A stretch of DNA of 64,000 bases from Mesorhizobium sp. INR15 (GCF_015500075.1 NZ_CP045496.1:5714001-5778000); one strand, 5' to 3'. Positions 17,045-26,088 are shown, counted from the first letter of the stretch. Made by a program: numbers and translations. Notes: a model not told the origin generated them from the sequence alone.

Positions 17045-18814
17045 TCAGGCGGAAATCAGCGCCTTGCCGGCAAGGGCGAGGCTATCGCCACCGTCCAGGA
17101 CGCGTTCCCGCAGCGCACGTGCCTCGCCAAGCAGGTTTTCGGCGAAGAAGCGGCAAAGTGCGATCCGGCTCTGGTCGGCAAGAGCACCGCGCGCCAGATA
17201 GGCGCCGCCGGCGGCAAGCGAGATCAGCCTGAGATAGGGCGTGGCGCCGGCCAGCGCCTGATCCACCTGACCGTCGGCCGCCAGTTTCTGCAGGAAGCGC
17301 GTCGCCTGGCTCAAATCATCTAGCGCCTGGTCGAGGACATCGGCGGTGCGGCCGAAACCCTCAAGATTAGACGTCCGCACCGCATTGGCGGCATCGGCCA
17401 GTTCGGCGATGTAGCCATGCACATGCTCACCGCCACCGAGCGGCAGCTTGCGCATCACCAGGTCGATCGCCTGGATGCCGTTGGTGCCTTCATAGATCGG
17501 CGCGATGCGCGCGTCGCGGTAAAGTGCCGCCGCGCCAGTCTCCTCGATGAAGCCCATGCCGCCATGCACCTGCAGCCCGAGCGAGGCGACATCGACACCG
17601 ACATCGGTCGAAAATGCCTTGGCGAGCGGTGTCAGCAGATTGGCACGGTCACGCCAATGCGCGGCATCGTCGCCCTCGGACACACGTGCGAGATCGATGG
17701 CATGGGCGCAGGAATAGCTGATGGCGCGCGCCATCTGCGTCAGCGCCTTCATGGTCAAGAGATTGCGCTGCACATCCGGGTGATGGACGATCGGCGCCAT
17801 GCCGGCGCCATCAAAGCTTGCCGCCTTGCCCTGACGGCGGTCATTGGCATAGGCGATCGCCTTCTGCGTTGCCGCTTCCGCCACCGCCACACCTTGCATG
17901 CCGACGCAGAGCCGCGCGTTGTTCATCATGGTGAACATGCAGGCGAGGCCCTTGTTCTCCTCGCCGATCAGCCAGCCGATAGCGCCCGGTTTGGCGCCCC
18001 CGAAACCGTCACCATAGATCATCGTGCAGGTCGGCGAGGCATGGATGCCCAGCTTGTGCTCCAGTCCGGAGCAGAAGACGTCATTGCGTGCGCCCAGCGA
18101 TCCATCGTCGCCAACGAGAAATTTCGGCACCAGGAACAGCGAAATGCCGCGTGTGCCGGCCGGCGCATCGGGCAGCCGCGCGAGCACCAGATGAATGATG
18201 TTGTCAGTGAAGTCGTGCTCGCCGTAAGTGATGAAGATCTTCTGGCCGAAGATGCGGTAGGTGCCGTCGCCGGCCGGTTCGGCGCGGGCGCGCAGCGCGG
18301 CGAGGTCCGAGCCGGCCTGCGGCTCGGTCAGGTTCATCGTGCCCATCCACTCGCCGGAGACAAGCTTTGCCAGATATTTGGTCTTGAGTTCTTCGGAGGC
18401 ATGTTTGTCGAGCGCTTCGACCGCGCCCATGGTCAGCGTCGGGCCGATGCCGAACGCCATGGCGGCGGAGTTCCACATCTCAAGCGCGGCGACGCCGAGC
18501 ATGGTCGGCAGCGCCTGGCCGCCGAATTCTTCCGGCCCCGAAAGGGCATTCCAGCCGCCATCGATCCAGCGCCGGTAAAGCTCCTTCCAGCCGGGCGGCG
18601 TGGTGACGGCTGCGTCCTTCAGCACCGCCCCCTGCTCATCACCGATCTTGTAGAGCGGTGCCACCTCCTCGGTGGCAAAGCGTCCAGCCTCCGCCAGGAT
18701 GGCGTCGACCAGATCCTCTCCCAGGTCGCCAAAGCTGCCGGCGGCGAGCGCCGCTTCCAGGCCAGCCACATGCTTCAGCGTGAAGGCGATGTCCTCGACA
18801 GGTGCCCGATACAT
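17045..18814 (-). CDS. acyl-CoA dehydrogenase with C-terminal extension (DmdC/FadE-like)
   Basis: A 589-residue FAD acyl-CoA dehydrogenase longer than the classic 380-residue enzymes. It has the N-terminal MYRAPVEDIAFTL element, the middle-domain signature MNLTEPQAGSDLAALR near residue 160, IFITYGEHD, the C-terminal QVHGGMGFIEETGAA near residue 440, and YEGTNGIQAIDLV with the Glu in the usual catalytic place. This architecture includes 3-methylmercaptopropionyl-CoA dehydrogenase and long-chain enzymes; the substrate cannot be fixed here. GGAGGAG precedes ATG 18814. A LiuR-like palindrome lies about 90 bases upstream. Confidence 0.92.
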   Translation of the reverse strand: MYRAPVEDIAFTLKHVAGLEAALAAGSFGDLGEDLVDAILAEAGRFATEEVAPLYKIGDEQGAVLKDAAVTTPPGWKELYRRWIDGGWNALSGPEEFGGQALPTMLGVAALEMWNSAAMAFGIGPTLTMGAVEALDKHASEELKTKYLAKLVSGEWMGTMNLTEPQAGSDLAALRARAEPAGDGTYRIFGQKIFITYGEHDFTDNIIHLVLARLPDAPAGTRGISLFLVPKFLVGDDGSLGARNDVFCSGLEHKLGIHASPTCTMIYGDGFGGAKPGAIGWLIGEENKGLACMFTMMNNARLCVGMQGVAVAEAATQKAIAYANDRRQGKAASFDGAGMAPIVHHPDVQRNLLTMKALTQMARAISYSCAHAIDLARVSEGDDAAHWRDRANLLTPLAKAFSTDVGVDVASLGLQVHGGMGFIEETGAAALYRDARIAPIYEGTNGIQAIDLVMRKLPLGGGEHVHGYIAELADAANAVRTSNLEGFGRTADVLDQALDDLSQATRFLQKLAADGQVDQALAGATPYLRLISLAAGGAYLARGALADQSRIALCRFFAENLLGEARALRERVLDGGDSLALAGKALISA

Positions 18815-18904
18815 ACCGCTTGCTCCTCCTCAGCCTGGCGGGCCAACCCTAAGGTCGGCGAAACCGCAAGACCATCCATTGTTCGACGATCCAGCGATCT
18901 TCTT

Positions 18905-18921
18905 TTTACGTAAACGTCAAA
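18905..18921. promoter_or_regulatory. candidate LiuR/MerR-type operator upstream of acyl-CoA dehydrogenase
   Basis: TTTACGTAAACGTCAAA contains the ACGTAAACGT core resembling operators reported for MerR-family regulators of branched-chain and fatty acid degradation (LiuR) in proteobacteria. It lies 91-107 bases before the dehydrogenase start. The match is from memory of the published consensus and is not computed. Confidence 0.4.
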
Positions 18922-18996
18922 TTTTGTCACGTGGATTTTGCAATCGCGTCCGCATGCCTTAAATGCGAGCCAATACGCTTCACGAATGGAACGACG

Positions 18997-19215
18997 ATGC
19001 TTGCCAGACCCGACGCCTATCGCTGCACGGAATGCGGCCTGCCCTACCGGTCGGAAGGCTTTTCCTACTATGAGGGCAAGATCGAGAACGGCGCCGCCTA
19101 CTGGTCGGATCGCGGTATCCTGTGCTCGCCGCGATGCTCCATTGCCCATCATCGCAAACGCCAGGCCGAAGGGACGCTGCGGCAGGAACCGGCGCCCGAT
19201 CCGTTTGAATTTTAG
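18997..19215 (+). CDS. small zinc-ribbon-like protein
   Basis: A 72-residue protein with two cysteine pairs: YRCTECGLPYRSEG near residue 10 and ILCSPRCSIAHHRKR near residue 43, which could bind one zinc ion. The function is unknown; the tail is basic and then acidic. Start ATG 18997 with GGAACG upstream is preferred over an upstream start at 18931 because the ribosome-site spacing is better. It is a single gene between the acyl-CoA dehydrogenase promoter and the GH25 gene. Confidence 0.65.
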   Translation: MLARPDAYRCTECGLPYRSEGFSYYEGKIENGAAYWSDRGILCSPRCSIAHHRKRQAEGTLRQEPAPDPFEF

Positions 19216-19306
19216 CGGGACATCCGCCGGTAGCGGCAGGAGGCGCGGAAGTATTTCTTAACCATAGCGGCGCAGGATCGGTGTTTGGTCAGCGGGGATT
19301 CCCTGT

Positions 19307-20476
19307 TTGAAAATGCCGGCACGCCCCCTTCGCCGCATAGCGCTTGTCGCCATCGCGGCGGCAATGGCGCTGTCGACGGCGGCAAGGGCCTCGGACTTTT
19401 CCCAGCCGTGGAAGGATGCCGACCGCGCCCTTGTCATCGACGCCTACGAATACAACTCCATCGACTGGGCGCAGCTTGCAACAGACAAGCGCATCGTCGG
19501 CTTTATCAACAAGGCTTCCGATGGCATGCCGCCGCCGTATTTCTGTTTCGGTAACGAGACCGAGGTGCGCCTTTGCAAGGCACTGTGGAAACGTTATGCG
19601 GTGACGCGCGAATTGTTTCAGACCCGCAAGGTGGTGGCCAAGGCGCTTGGCCTGAAATGGGGCGCCTACCATCTCGGCCGTCCCGGCAACCCGGTCGAGC
19701 AGGCCAACAATTTCATCGATTTCGCCGAACCCGGGCCGGACGATCTCATCGCTCTCGATGTCGAGGACGACGATCCTTCGCAATGGATGTCGCTGGATGA
19801 CGCCGAGGAATTCGTGCGCCAGGTGCATCGGCGGCTCGGCCGCTTCCCGATCCTCTACACCAACGGCAACACCGCCAGGCGCATCGCCGACAACAGCTAC
19901 AAATATCAGCTGCTGTCGCGGCTGCCGTTGTGGTACGCCCGCTACAAGCCTGACATCGACGTGCATTTTCCGATGGGCAACTGGCAGAGCTACACGCTGT
20001 GGCAGTTTTCAGCGCGAGCCAATTGCGGCCGCTTCCGCTGCCCCTACCGCGTTGCCGGCACGCCCAACGACATCGACGTCAATGTCGCTCCGATGGATGC
20101 GGCCGCCTTGCGCCAGGCGTGGCCCTTCGGCGGGCTGATCGACGTACCGGCCGACTATCTCGCATCGATACCGGTGCCGGTGTCGCGCGAGACTGGGCTG
20201 AAGGGCAATTTCACCCTCACCTATGCCTCCGTGGCGACGCCGCCGACCTTCGTCGAGATGGCAGCGGTGCTTGGCACGCGCTGGGGGAAATTCCGCGACG
20301 GCTTTCGCATGCCCGTGGTCAAAACGGTGCCGCGACGTCCGCACTTCGGCATTGCCGACTATGTCGCCTGGAAGCGGACCGAGCCGCGCTCGCCCGCGCT
20401 GCTTGACGCGGCCTTTACCGCCGCGGCCGACCCGGTCAGCACCGCCTCGACGACGCTCGACCGCAGCGAGCGCTGA
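19307..20476 (+). CDS. secreted GH25 (lysozyme-like) family protein
   Basis: A 389-residue exported protein: signal peptide (RRIALVAIAAAMALSTAARA) followed by a glycoside hydrolase 25 domain. Visible family landmarks are VIDAYEYNSIDWAQL, GFINKASDG, WGAYHLGRPGNPVEQ, LIALDVEDDD and PILYTNG, with acidic residues at the expected beta-strand ends. GH25 enzymes cleave peptidoglycan between MurNAc and GlcNAc. The last 110 residues have no recognised domain. A TTG at 19307 has GGGGA at good spacing; the ATG at 19313 is the alternative start. Confidence 0.75.
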   Translation: MKMPARPLRRIALVAIAAAMALSTAARASDFSQPWKDADRALVIDAYEYNSIDWAQLATDKRIVGFINKASDGMPPPYFCFGNETEVRLCKALWKRYAVTRELFQTRKVVAKALGLKWGAYHLGRPGNPVEQANNFIDFAEPGPDDLIALDVEDDDPSQWMSLDDAEEFVRQVHRRLGRFPILYTNGNTARRIADNSYKYQLLSRLPLWYARYKPDIDVHFPMGNWQSYTLWQFSARANCGRFRCPYRVAGTPNDIDVNVAPMDAAALRQAWPFGGLIDVPADYLASIPVPVSRETGLKGNFTLTYASVATPPTFVEMAAVLGTRWGKFRDGFRMPVVKTVPRRPHFGIADYVAWKRTEPRSPALLDAAFTAAADPVSTASTTLDRSER

Positions 20477-20511
20477 AAGCCGGCACAGCCTGCATTACGC
20501 CCTGGAGAAGA

Positions 20512-20640
20512 TTGCCCCCCAACCAGAAGACTCCGACCCGTCCTGCCGGCGAGCGAATCAGTTCCATCCGTGGCGCCAAACCAGAACCATGGTGGCTCAT
20601 TCCATTGCTCATTCTGGGCGGCGCGCTGGTGGCAGCCTGA
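20512..20640 (+). CDS. candidate 42-residue single-pass membrane peptide
   Basis: A TTG-initiated frame gives a basic, proline-rich N-part (PPNQKTPTRPAGER) and a C-terminal hydrophobic helix WWLIPLLILGGALVAA ending exactly at the TGA. GGAGA is 3-4 bases upstream of the TTG. The codon use and the helix at the extreme C-terminus make it look like a real tail-anchored micropeptide, but no homologue is recognised. It lies 35 bases after the GH25 gene on the same strand. Confidence 0.35.
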   Translation: MPPNQKTPTRPAGERISSIRGAKPEPWWLIPLLILGGALVAA

Positions 20641-20696
20641 GATTCGGCGTAAATGACAGGTGAGCGAGTGTCTGCACTGACAGAGATCGGATAATT

Positions 20697-21074
20697 ATGG
20701 CGACGGAGAAAATCGACAAACCAGAGGATTTCATAAATTCTTTTTCATTCCACGATGTCAGTTTAGACGGAATAACTATCGATTTCGATAGTCAAACTGC
20801 GACTCTGATTACACCGGATATGAATTGGAATTACGAAGGAGACCAGGGATATGTTAAGAGGCCGTGCAGATTAATATTTGGAGGGACGACCGCGTATTTC
20901 ATAGATGTTGTTGATTTGGAAGGGGTACGAATAGGGGACATAAGTGCAAATATCATAGACGAATTTATTTTGGTAAATATTAATCTCAATCTTGGAGGCG
21001 GCAGCTCCAGCTGGGGACGAGATCGTGGCAGCATTAGTTTTATGTTTAAAACTCTTGAAGTAGACGATATGTAG
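20697..21074 (+). CDS. AT-rich orphan protein of unknown function
   Basis: A 125-residue protein (MATEKIDKPEDFINSFSFHD...) with many Asp, Ile and Gly residues, no signal peptide or membrane segment, and an alternating hydrophobic pattern that suggests beta structure. Base composition is strikingly AT-rich with ATA and AAT codons (for example TTAATATTTGGAGGGACG), unlike every neighbour, which points to recent acquisition. The small acidic beta-rich form resembles polymorphic-toxin immunity proteins in general, but no family is recognised and no toxin gene is adjacent. Confidence 0.7.
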   Translation: MATEKIDKPEDFINSFSFHDVSLDGITIDFDSQTATLITPDMNWNYEGDQGYVKRPCRLIFGGTTAYFIDVVDLEGVRIGDISANIIDEFILVNINLNLGGGSSSWGRDRGSISFMFKTLEVDDM

Positions 21075-21239
21075 TTATCCACCCCCTGCCGCCACGGGCG
21101 TGTCTCACCGAATGGATCGGAACCACCCTCTTCGGTCCGCGCCTGGCTATCTTACTGAACCTGCTTCAGTTGGTGAACTTTCAGGCGGGAGGGATGACGT
21201 TCCGACCAACAATCCATCTCGATCGCAGACACAGAGGCC

Positions 21240-22517
21240 TCAATCCGCCTTCTCGCGTGCCACCGCCTGCCAGCCGATATCCCTGCGGCAAAAGCCGTCC
21301 GGCCAGTCGATGCGGTCGACCGCGGCATAGGCCTTTCTCTGGGCCTCACCGACCGTCTTGCCTGTCGCCGTGACGTTGAGCACGCGGCCGCCATTGGCGA
21401 CCAGCGCGCCACCATTGATGGCGGTGCCGGCATGGAATATCTCGACGCCGTCGCCCGCCGCCTCGTCGACGCCTCTGATGACCGAACCTTTTTCCGGCGC
21501 GCCGGGATAACCCCTGGCCGCCATCACCACGGTCAGTGCTGCCTCTTCACGCCAGCGCGCCGACATGTGCGCAAGCTGGCTATCGGCGCAGGCGTTGAGC
21601 AGAACCAGCAGATCATCCTTCAGCCGCATCATCAGCACCTGGCATTCGGGATCGCCGAAGCGGGTGTTGTACTCGATCAGTTTCGGGCCCTTGTCGGTGA
21701 TCATCAGTCCGGCGAACAGCACGCCCGAAAACGGCGCGCCCAGCTCAGCCATGCCGCGCATGGTCGGCTCGATGATCTCGCGCATGGTGCGGTCGATCAT
21801 TTCAGGTGTCATCACCGGAGCCGGCGAATAGGCGCCCATGCCACCGGTGTTAGGGCCGGTATCGCCATCACCAACGCGCTTGTGATCCTGAGCGGTGCCG
21901 AAGGGCAGCGCGGTGGTGCCATCACAGAGGCAGAAGAAGCTCGCTTCCTCGCCGGTCATGAACTCCTCGACCACCACCTCCGCGCCCGCCGCTCCAAAGG
22001 CCCCGTCGAAACAGTTTTCGAGTGCGGCCAGCGCCTCGGATAGCGTCATGGCAACGGTGACGCCCTTGCCGGCGGCAAGGCCATCGGCCTTGATAACGAT
22101 CGGCGCGCCCATCTTCTCGACATAGGCCTTGGCCGAGGCCAGATCGCCGAAGCGGCCATAGGCGGCGGTTGGAATGTCGTATCTGGCACAGAGATCCTTG
22201 GTAAAACCCTTCGAGCCCTCCAGCCGCGCCGCGGCCTTGGAGGGGCCAAAGACGCGGATGTCTTGAGCGCGAAGATCATCGGCAATGCCGGCGACCAGCG
22301 GGCCTTCCGGACCAACCACGACCAGGTCGATCTTCTTGTCCTTGCAGAAGGCGACGACAGCGGCGTGATCCGCGATGTCCAGTCTTACAAGTTCGGCTTC
22401 GCGGCCGATGCCTGGATTGCCGGGAGCAGCATAGAGTTTGGTGAGCAGCGGCGACGCCGCGATCTTCCAGGCAAGCGCGTGTTCGCGACCGCCGGAACCG
22501 AGAAGAAGAACGTTCAT
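21240..22517 (-). CDS. purD: phosphoribosylamine-glycine ligase
   Basis: PurD joins glycine to phosphoribosylamine with ATP in the second step of purine synthesis. The 425 residues begin MNVLLLGSGGREHALAWK and carry the ATP-grasp motifs: PIVIKADGLAAGKGV near residue 140, VVEEFMTGEEASFFCL, and the metal-binding IEYNTRFGDPECQVLMMR near residue 285. Length and order are typical. GAGG precedes ATG 22515-22517. It is a single transcription unit between convergent and divergent neighbours. Confidence 0.97.
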   Translation of the reverse strand: MNVLLLGSGGREHALAWKIAASPLLTKLYAAPGNPGIGREAELVRLDIADHAAVVAFCKDKKIDLVVVGPEGPLVAGIADDLRAQDIRVFGPSKAAARLEGSKGFTKDLCARYDIPTAAYGRFGDLASAKAYVEKMGAPIVIKADGLAAGKGVTVAMTLSEALAALENCFDGAFGAAGAEVVVEEFMTGEEASFFCLCDGTTALPFGTAQDHKRVGDGDTGPNTGGMGAYSPAPVMTPEMIDRTMREIIEPTMRGMAELGAPFSGVLFAGLMITDKGPKLIEYNTRFGDPECQVLMMRLKDDLLVLLNACADSQLAHMSARWREEAALTVVMAARGYPGAPEKGSVIRGVDEAAGDGVEIFHAGTAINGGALVANGGRVLNVTATGKTVGEAQRKAYAAVDRIDWPDGFCRRDIGWQAVAREKAD

Positions 22518-22681
22518 GCGGCGTAACCTCGCGAGACCGTCGAACCGAGGCCCCTCCGCTAGTGTCCACGCGGCGGCGGGTCAAGCCGAGATGACCGGTT
22601 GGCCCATGTTTCCTGCGCAACAACGGCTTGCGGCAGGCATCTTCCTTGGCTACCGCCTTTCTGTTCTGGTTGGAGCGACGG

Positions 22682-23302
22682 GTGCCTATCGTCATTGTCC
22701 CGGCGAATGCCGCATATGTCGGCGGCGTGGAGAATCAGGACTTCAGCTTCCTGGTCGACGCGTTCTGCGAGCCGGAATTCGGCAGATCGGTAGCGGATTG
22801 GGTGCAAAGGCCCGTTTCGCCTTACTGGAAGGATTATCGCGCGACACAAAATGAGACTCAGGAGGCAAGCGATGTTGGGTTTGGCGCCCTGGACGACCAG
22901 ATGTCGGTCGGGCGCATACTGATCAGCCACAATTGGAACGACTATTGTCTGGTCGACGACATTGCCGTCGACACCCTCTATCGAGGTCTCGGTGTTGGCC
23001 GCCTGCTGATGGACGCCTGCATGGACTGGGCCCGGGCCGAACGCCTTGCCGGCATCATGCTGGAGACCCAGAACAACAACATTGCCGCGTGCCGCTTCTA
23101 CGAGCGCTATGGTTTCGAGCTGGGCGGCATCGACCGCCTACTCTATGGCGGGCTGAGCCCGCGAACCGGGGAGATTGCGCTGTTCTGGTATTTCAGTTCG
23201 ACAGGCAGGGCTGATCGGCTTGATCAGGCTCAACTCTGGAAAACAACCGGGAACCAGTCTTCGCGCAATTTTTGTCCGGGCTGCATGCCATGCCCTGGAT
23301 AG
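22682..23302 (+). CDS. GNAT acetyltransferase, streptothricin acetyltransferase-like
   Basis: A 206-residue GNAT protein with strong resemblance to streptothricin acetyltransferases: PVSPYWKDYR, WNDYCLVDDIAVD, the acetyl-CoA loop RGLGVGRLLMD, GIMLETQNNNIAACRFYER and GFELGGIDRLLY follow the Sat/SatA order. Such enzymes acetylate the beta-lysine of streptothricin antibiotics. Start GTG 22682 has GGAG 6 bases upstream. The last 30 or so residues (after ALFWYFSS) are extra and run antisense over the end of the dioxygenase gene, so the original stop may have been lost. Confidence 0.7.
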   Translation: MPIVIVPANAAYVGGVENQDFSFLVDAFCEPEFGRSVADWVQRPVSPYWKDYRATQNETQEASDVGFGALDDQMSVGRILISHNWNDYCLVDDIAVDTLYRGLGVGRLLMDACMDWARAERLAGIMLETQNNNIAACRFYERYGFELGGIDRLLYGGLSPRTGEIALFWYFSSTGRADRLDQAQLWKTTGNQSSRNFCPGCMPCPG

Positions 23303-24039
23303 GGCGGCGATGTTCGGCCCGGCCGCTCGACATAACGGGCATCGTCGCCGACCCAGCGCAAGGACAGCGCCCTGCGCCGCGCCGCGGTCAGGTTACCTCG
23401 CGCACCATGCGCGGTCCTGAAATCGAACAGGATGGCGTCGCCCGGCTCCATTTCCCACTCCAGCACCTTCATGCCGGGTTCGTTGTCCGGATCGGGCACC
23501 GGCAGGTAGTCGCCCTCGCCGGCGTAGAAACTTGAGTCATCGAGCCAACGCACCGGAAGGATCATCTTGTCCCATTTGTGGGAGCCGGCGATCAGCCGCA
23601 AGGTGGCTTCCTTCACGGGGTCGATGGGAATCCAGAAACTCACCGTCTGCTGGCCGTCGACAAAATAATACGGAATGTCCTGATGCCAAGGCGTCGGCTT
23701 CTGCGTGCCGGGCTCCTTGACCAGCACATGGTCATGGAAGAACTGCGCGCTGCGCGATTGCATCACGGCTGCTGCCAATGAGGCCGCCGGCGATTCGCGC
23801 ACCAGTTTGACGAACTCGGGAATGCGCTCCCAGTTGCAGTAATCATCGAAGAAACTGCCACGGCCATTGGCGATATCCGATGCTGTCGCACTGCGGTTGA
23901 GCATGTTGCGCTCGATGCCGGCGGCAATCGTGTCGACCCAGCCCTTGAAGGCGCCGCGAATGCAGACCGCGCCGTCGCGCTGATAGGCGGCAATTGTGTC
24001 CGCGTCGATGACTGCCTGAGTGTCGATCTGGGAATCCAT
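23230..24039 (-). CDS. phytanoyl-CoA dioxygenase (PhyH) family protein
   Basis: A 269-residue 2-oxoglutarate/Fe(II) dioxygenase. The iron triad is visible as the HxD of TPWHQDIPYYF near residue 118 and the distal His in FRTAHGARGN near residue 210, with a downstream Arg (RRRALSLRW) for 2-oxoglutarate. It is related to PhyH and ectoine-hydroxylase-like enzymes; substrate unknown. AGGAGA precedes ATG 24037-24039. It is divergent from a LysR gene 90 bases away, which probably regulates it. Confidence 0.88.
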   Translation of the reverse strand: MDSQIDTQAVIDADTIAAYQRDGAVCIRGAFKGWVDTIAAGIERNMLNRSATASDIANGRGSFFDDYCNWERIPEFVKLVRESPAASLAAAVMQSRSAQFFHDHVLVKEPGTQKPTPWHQDIPYYFVDGQQTVSFWIPIDPVKEATLRLIAGSHKWDKMILPVRWLDDSSFYAGEGDYLPVPDPDNEPGMKVLEWEMEPGDAILFDFRTAHGARGNLTAARRRALSLRWVGDDARYVERPGRTSPPYPGHGMQPGQKLREDWFPVVFQS

Positions 24040-24129
24040 GGCCGTTCTCCTCTTGAGATGAACCGACTATCGCAATCGCCTTTCATTCAGTAAAATAATA
24101 ACTTTCCATCCGACACATAGGACCACTCT

Positions 24130-25038
24130 ATGAATGTGACGCTCACACAGCTGCGCTATCTCGTCGCCGTGGCGCGGCAAGGCAGCGTCACCGGCGCCGC
24201 GAGGATGCTGAATGTCTCGCAGCCTTCCGTTTCGGTAGCCATTGACGCCGTCGAGAAGAATTTCGGGCAGAAGCTGTTTGTACGGCAGCGCGGCAGCGGC
24301 GTGTCGTTGACATCCTTCGGACGGGCGGTGGTTGCGAAGGCAAGACAGGTTCTCACCGAAACGGACGAACTCGTCGGTCTGGGCTCCAGCAAATCGGCCG
24401 TGGGCGGCGAACTGGTGCTGGGCTGTTTCGAGGATCTCGCCCCTTTCTTCGTGCCCGCTCTCATCCGCGCCTTCTCCGAACGCTATCCGGCCGTCGAAGT
24501 GGTCGTCCGCGACGAAACTTTCGAGACGCTTGGTCGACGCCTCAGTGACGCGGCCATCGATCTCGGCCTTACCTATGATCTCAGCCTGCCGACCCATTTC
24601 GCCCGCATCCTGCTGCGCGAATTGCGCCCGCATGCGCTGTTGCCGGCAGGCCATGTGCTGGCGGATCGCCCCTCGGTCAGCCTGGCGGATCTGGCTGCCT
24701 ATCCGTTGATCACGACGGACCAGCCGCACAGCTGGCAGCACATGCTGGACCTGTTCCGAAGCCGCGGCCTATCGCCCGTGGCCGACGCGACCACAAGCTC
24801 GTTCGAACTGCAGCGCAGCATGGTTGCCAACGGTTTCGGTGTCGCGGTCAGCTATACCCGTCCGTATGGCGACCGCAGCTATGACGGCCTGCCGCTGGTC
24901 TGCAAGCCACTGTCCGATCCACTGCCCATGCAGCGGATCATCCTGACGCATGACACGCATCAGCGGGTGCCGAATGCGGTGCTGGCCTTCATCGACGTGG
25001 CCAAGGGCTGGTTCGCCTCTCACGACATCTTCGCGTGA
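24130..25038 (+). CDS. LysR-family transcriptional regulator
   Basis: A 302-residue LTTR of normal length. The N-terminal helix-turn-helix is clear (LTQLRYLVAVARQGSVTGAA then LNVSQPSVSVAIDAVEKNFG), followed by a periplasmic-binding-like effector domain with LVLGCFEDLAPFFVPALI. Start ATG 24130 has AGGA upstream. Its divergent position to the PhyH dioxygenase suggests it controls that gene and itself; the inducer is unknown. Confidence 0.93.
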   Translation: MNVTLTQLRYLVAVARQGSVTGAARMLNVSQPSVSVAIDAVEKNFGQKLFVRQRGSGVSLTSFGRAVVAKARQVLTETDELVGLGSSKSAVGGELVLGCFEDLAPFFVPALIRAFSERYPAVEVVVRDETFETLGRRLSDAAIDLGLTYDLSLPTHFARILLRELRPHALLPAGHVLADRPSVSLADLAAYPLITTDQPHSWQHMLDLFRSRGLSPVADATTSSFELQRSMVANGFGVAVSYTRPYGDRSYDGLPLVCKPLSDPLPMQRIILTHDTHQRVPNAVLAFIDVAKGWFASHDIFA

Positions 25039-25098
25039 TGACATGGTTCGCGAGCGAGACTGCTTGACGGCCTTCGTCACTGCTGCCAATCCAGCGTG

Positions 25099-26082
25099 AT
25101 GGAACCCGTTCAGTCGAGAGCAGCCCAGGGGCGCGTCGCCGATGCACCGAGCAGGCATTGGGTCTACCGGGTGCTGCCGCGCTCGCTGTGGCCCTACGCG
25201 CAGCTTGCCCGGTGGGACCGGCCAATCGGCTGGCAATTGCTGCTGTGGCCTTGCTGGTGGTCAGCGGCACTTGCGGCAAGCGCTTATCCGCGCCCCGGTG
25301 ACCCGCTGCTCTCGCTGCTGCCGGCGCCCTGGTATCTCGCGCTGTTCCTGATCGGCGCCATCGCCATGCGCGGCGCCGGCTGCACCTACAATGACATCGT
25401 CGACGAGAACATCGACAATCAGGTGGAGCGCACGCGGTCCCGGCCGCTGCCGTCGGGCAAGGTCACGCGCCGGCAGGCCTGGGTGTTTCTTGTCCTGCAG
25501 GCGTTGGTGGGGCTTGCGGTGCTGCTGCAATTCAACAGCTTTGCCGTGCTGCTCGGCGTCTGTTCGCTGGCCGTCGTTGCGGTCTACCCCTTCATGAAGC
25601 GGTTCACCAACTGGCCGCAATTCGTGCTTGGACTGGCCTTTTCCTGGGGCGCGCTGATGGGATGGGCGGTGGAGTTCGGCGATCTCGATGGGCCCGCCGT
25701 GATGCTCTATATCGGCTCCATCCTGTGGGTGATCGGCTACGACACGATCTACGCGCACCAGGACAAAGAGGACGACGCCATCGTGGGTGTGCGCTCGACA
25801 GCGCGGCTTTTCGGCGACAACACCAAAATGTGGCTGGCGGGGCTTTATGGCGGTGCGCTGGTCTGCTTCGCCATCGCCTTTGCCTCGGCACAAGCGCCGG
25901 TGCCGGCATTGGCCGGGCTGATTGCCGCCGGCGCCCATATGGCACGGCAGATCGCGGTGCTGGATATCGACAATCCGGACCAATGCCTGCGGCTGTTCAG
26001 ATCAAACAACCAGGTTGGCTGGCTGATTTTCCTTGGCCTGATCGGCGGCGCAATCTGGGTGGCGCTGAAGCCGCTGGTCTAG
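25099..26082 (+). CDS. ubiA: 4-hydroxybenzoate octaprenyltransferase
   Basis: UbiA attaches the polyprenyl chain to 4-hydroxybenzoate in ubiquinone synthesis, in the inner membrane. The 327 residues contain both Asp-rich motifs: YNDIVDENIDNQVERTRSR near residue 100 and DTIYAHQDKEDD near residue 215, with SRPLPSG, WPQFVLGLAFSWGALMGW and about eight membrane segments. A GTG just before the ATG at 25099 is also possible. The polyprenyl diphosphate synthase gene at 39.6-40.6 kb would supply its isoprenoid substrate. Confidence 0.95.
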   Translation: MEPVQSRAAQGRVADAPSRHWVYRVLPRSLWPYAQLARWDRPIGWQLLLWPCWWSAALAASAYPRPGDPLLSLLPAPWYLALFLIGAIAMRGAGCTYNDIVDENIDNQVERTRSRPLPSGKVTRRQAWVFLVLQALVGLAVLLQFNSFAVLLGVCSLAVVAVYPFMKRFTNWPQFVLGLAFSWGALMGWAVEFGDLDGPAVMLYIGSILWVIGYDTIYAHQDKEDDAIVGVRSTARLFGDNTKMWLAGLYGGALVCFAIAFASAQAPVPALAGLIAAGAHMARQIAVLDIDNPDQCLRLFRSNNQVGWLIFLGLIGGAIWVALKPLV

Positions 26083-26088
26083 CGATGC

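Noticed and set aside
17417..18913. 498-codon plus-strand frame opposite the acyl-CoA dehydrogenase
   Set aside because: GC-rich codon bias leaves antisense frames open; the minus strand encodes a complete conserved enzyme.
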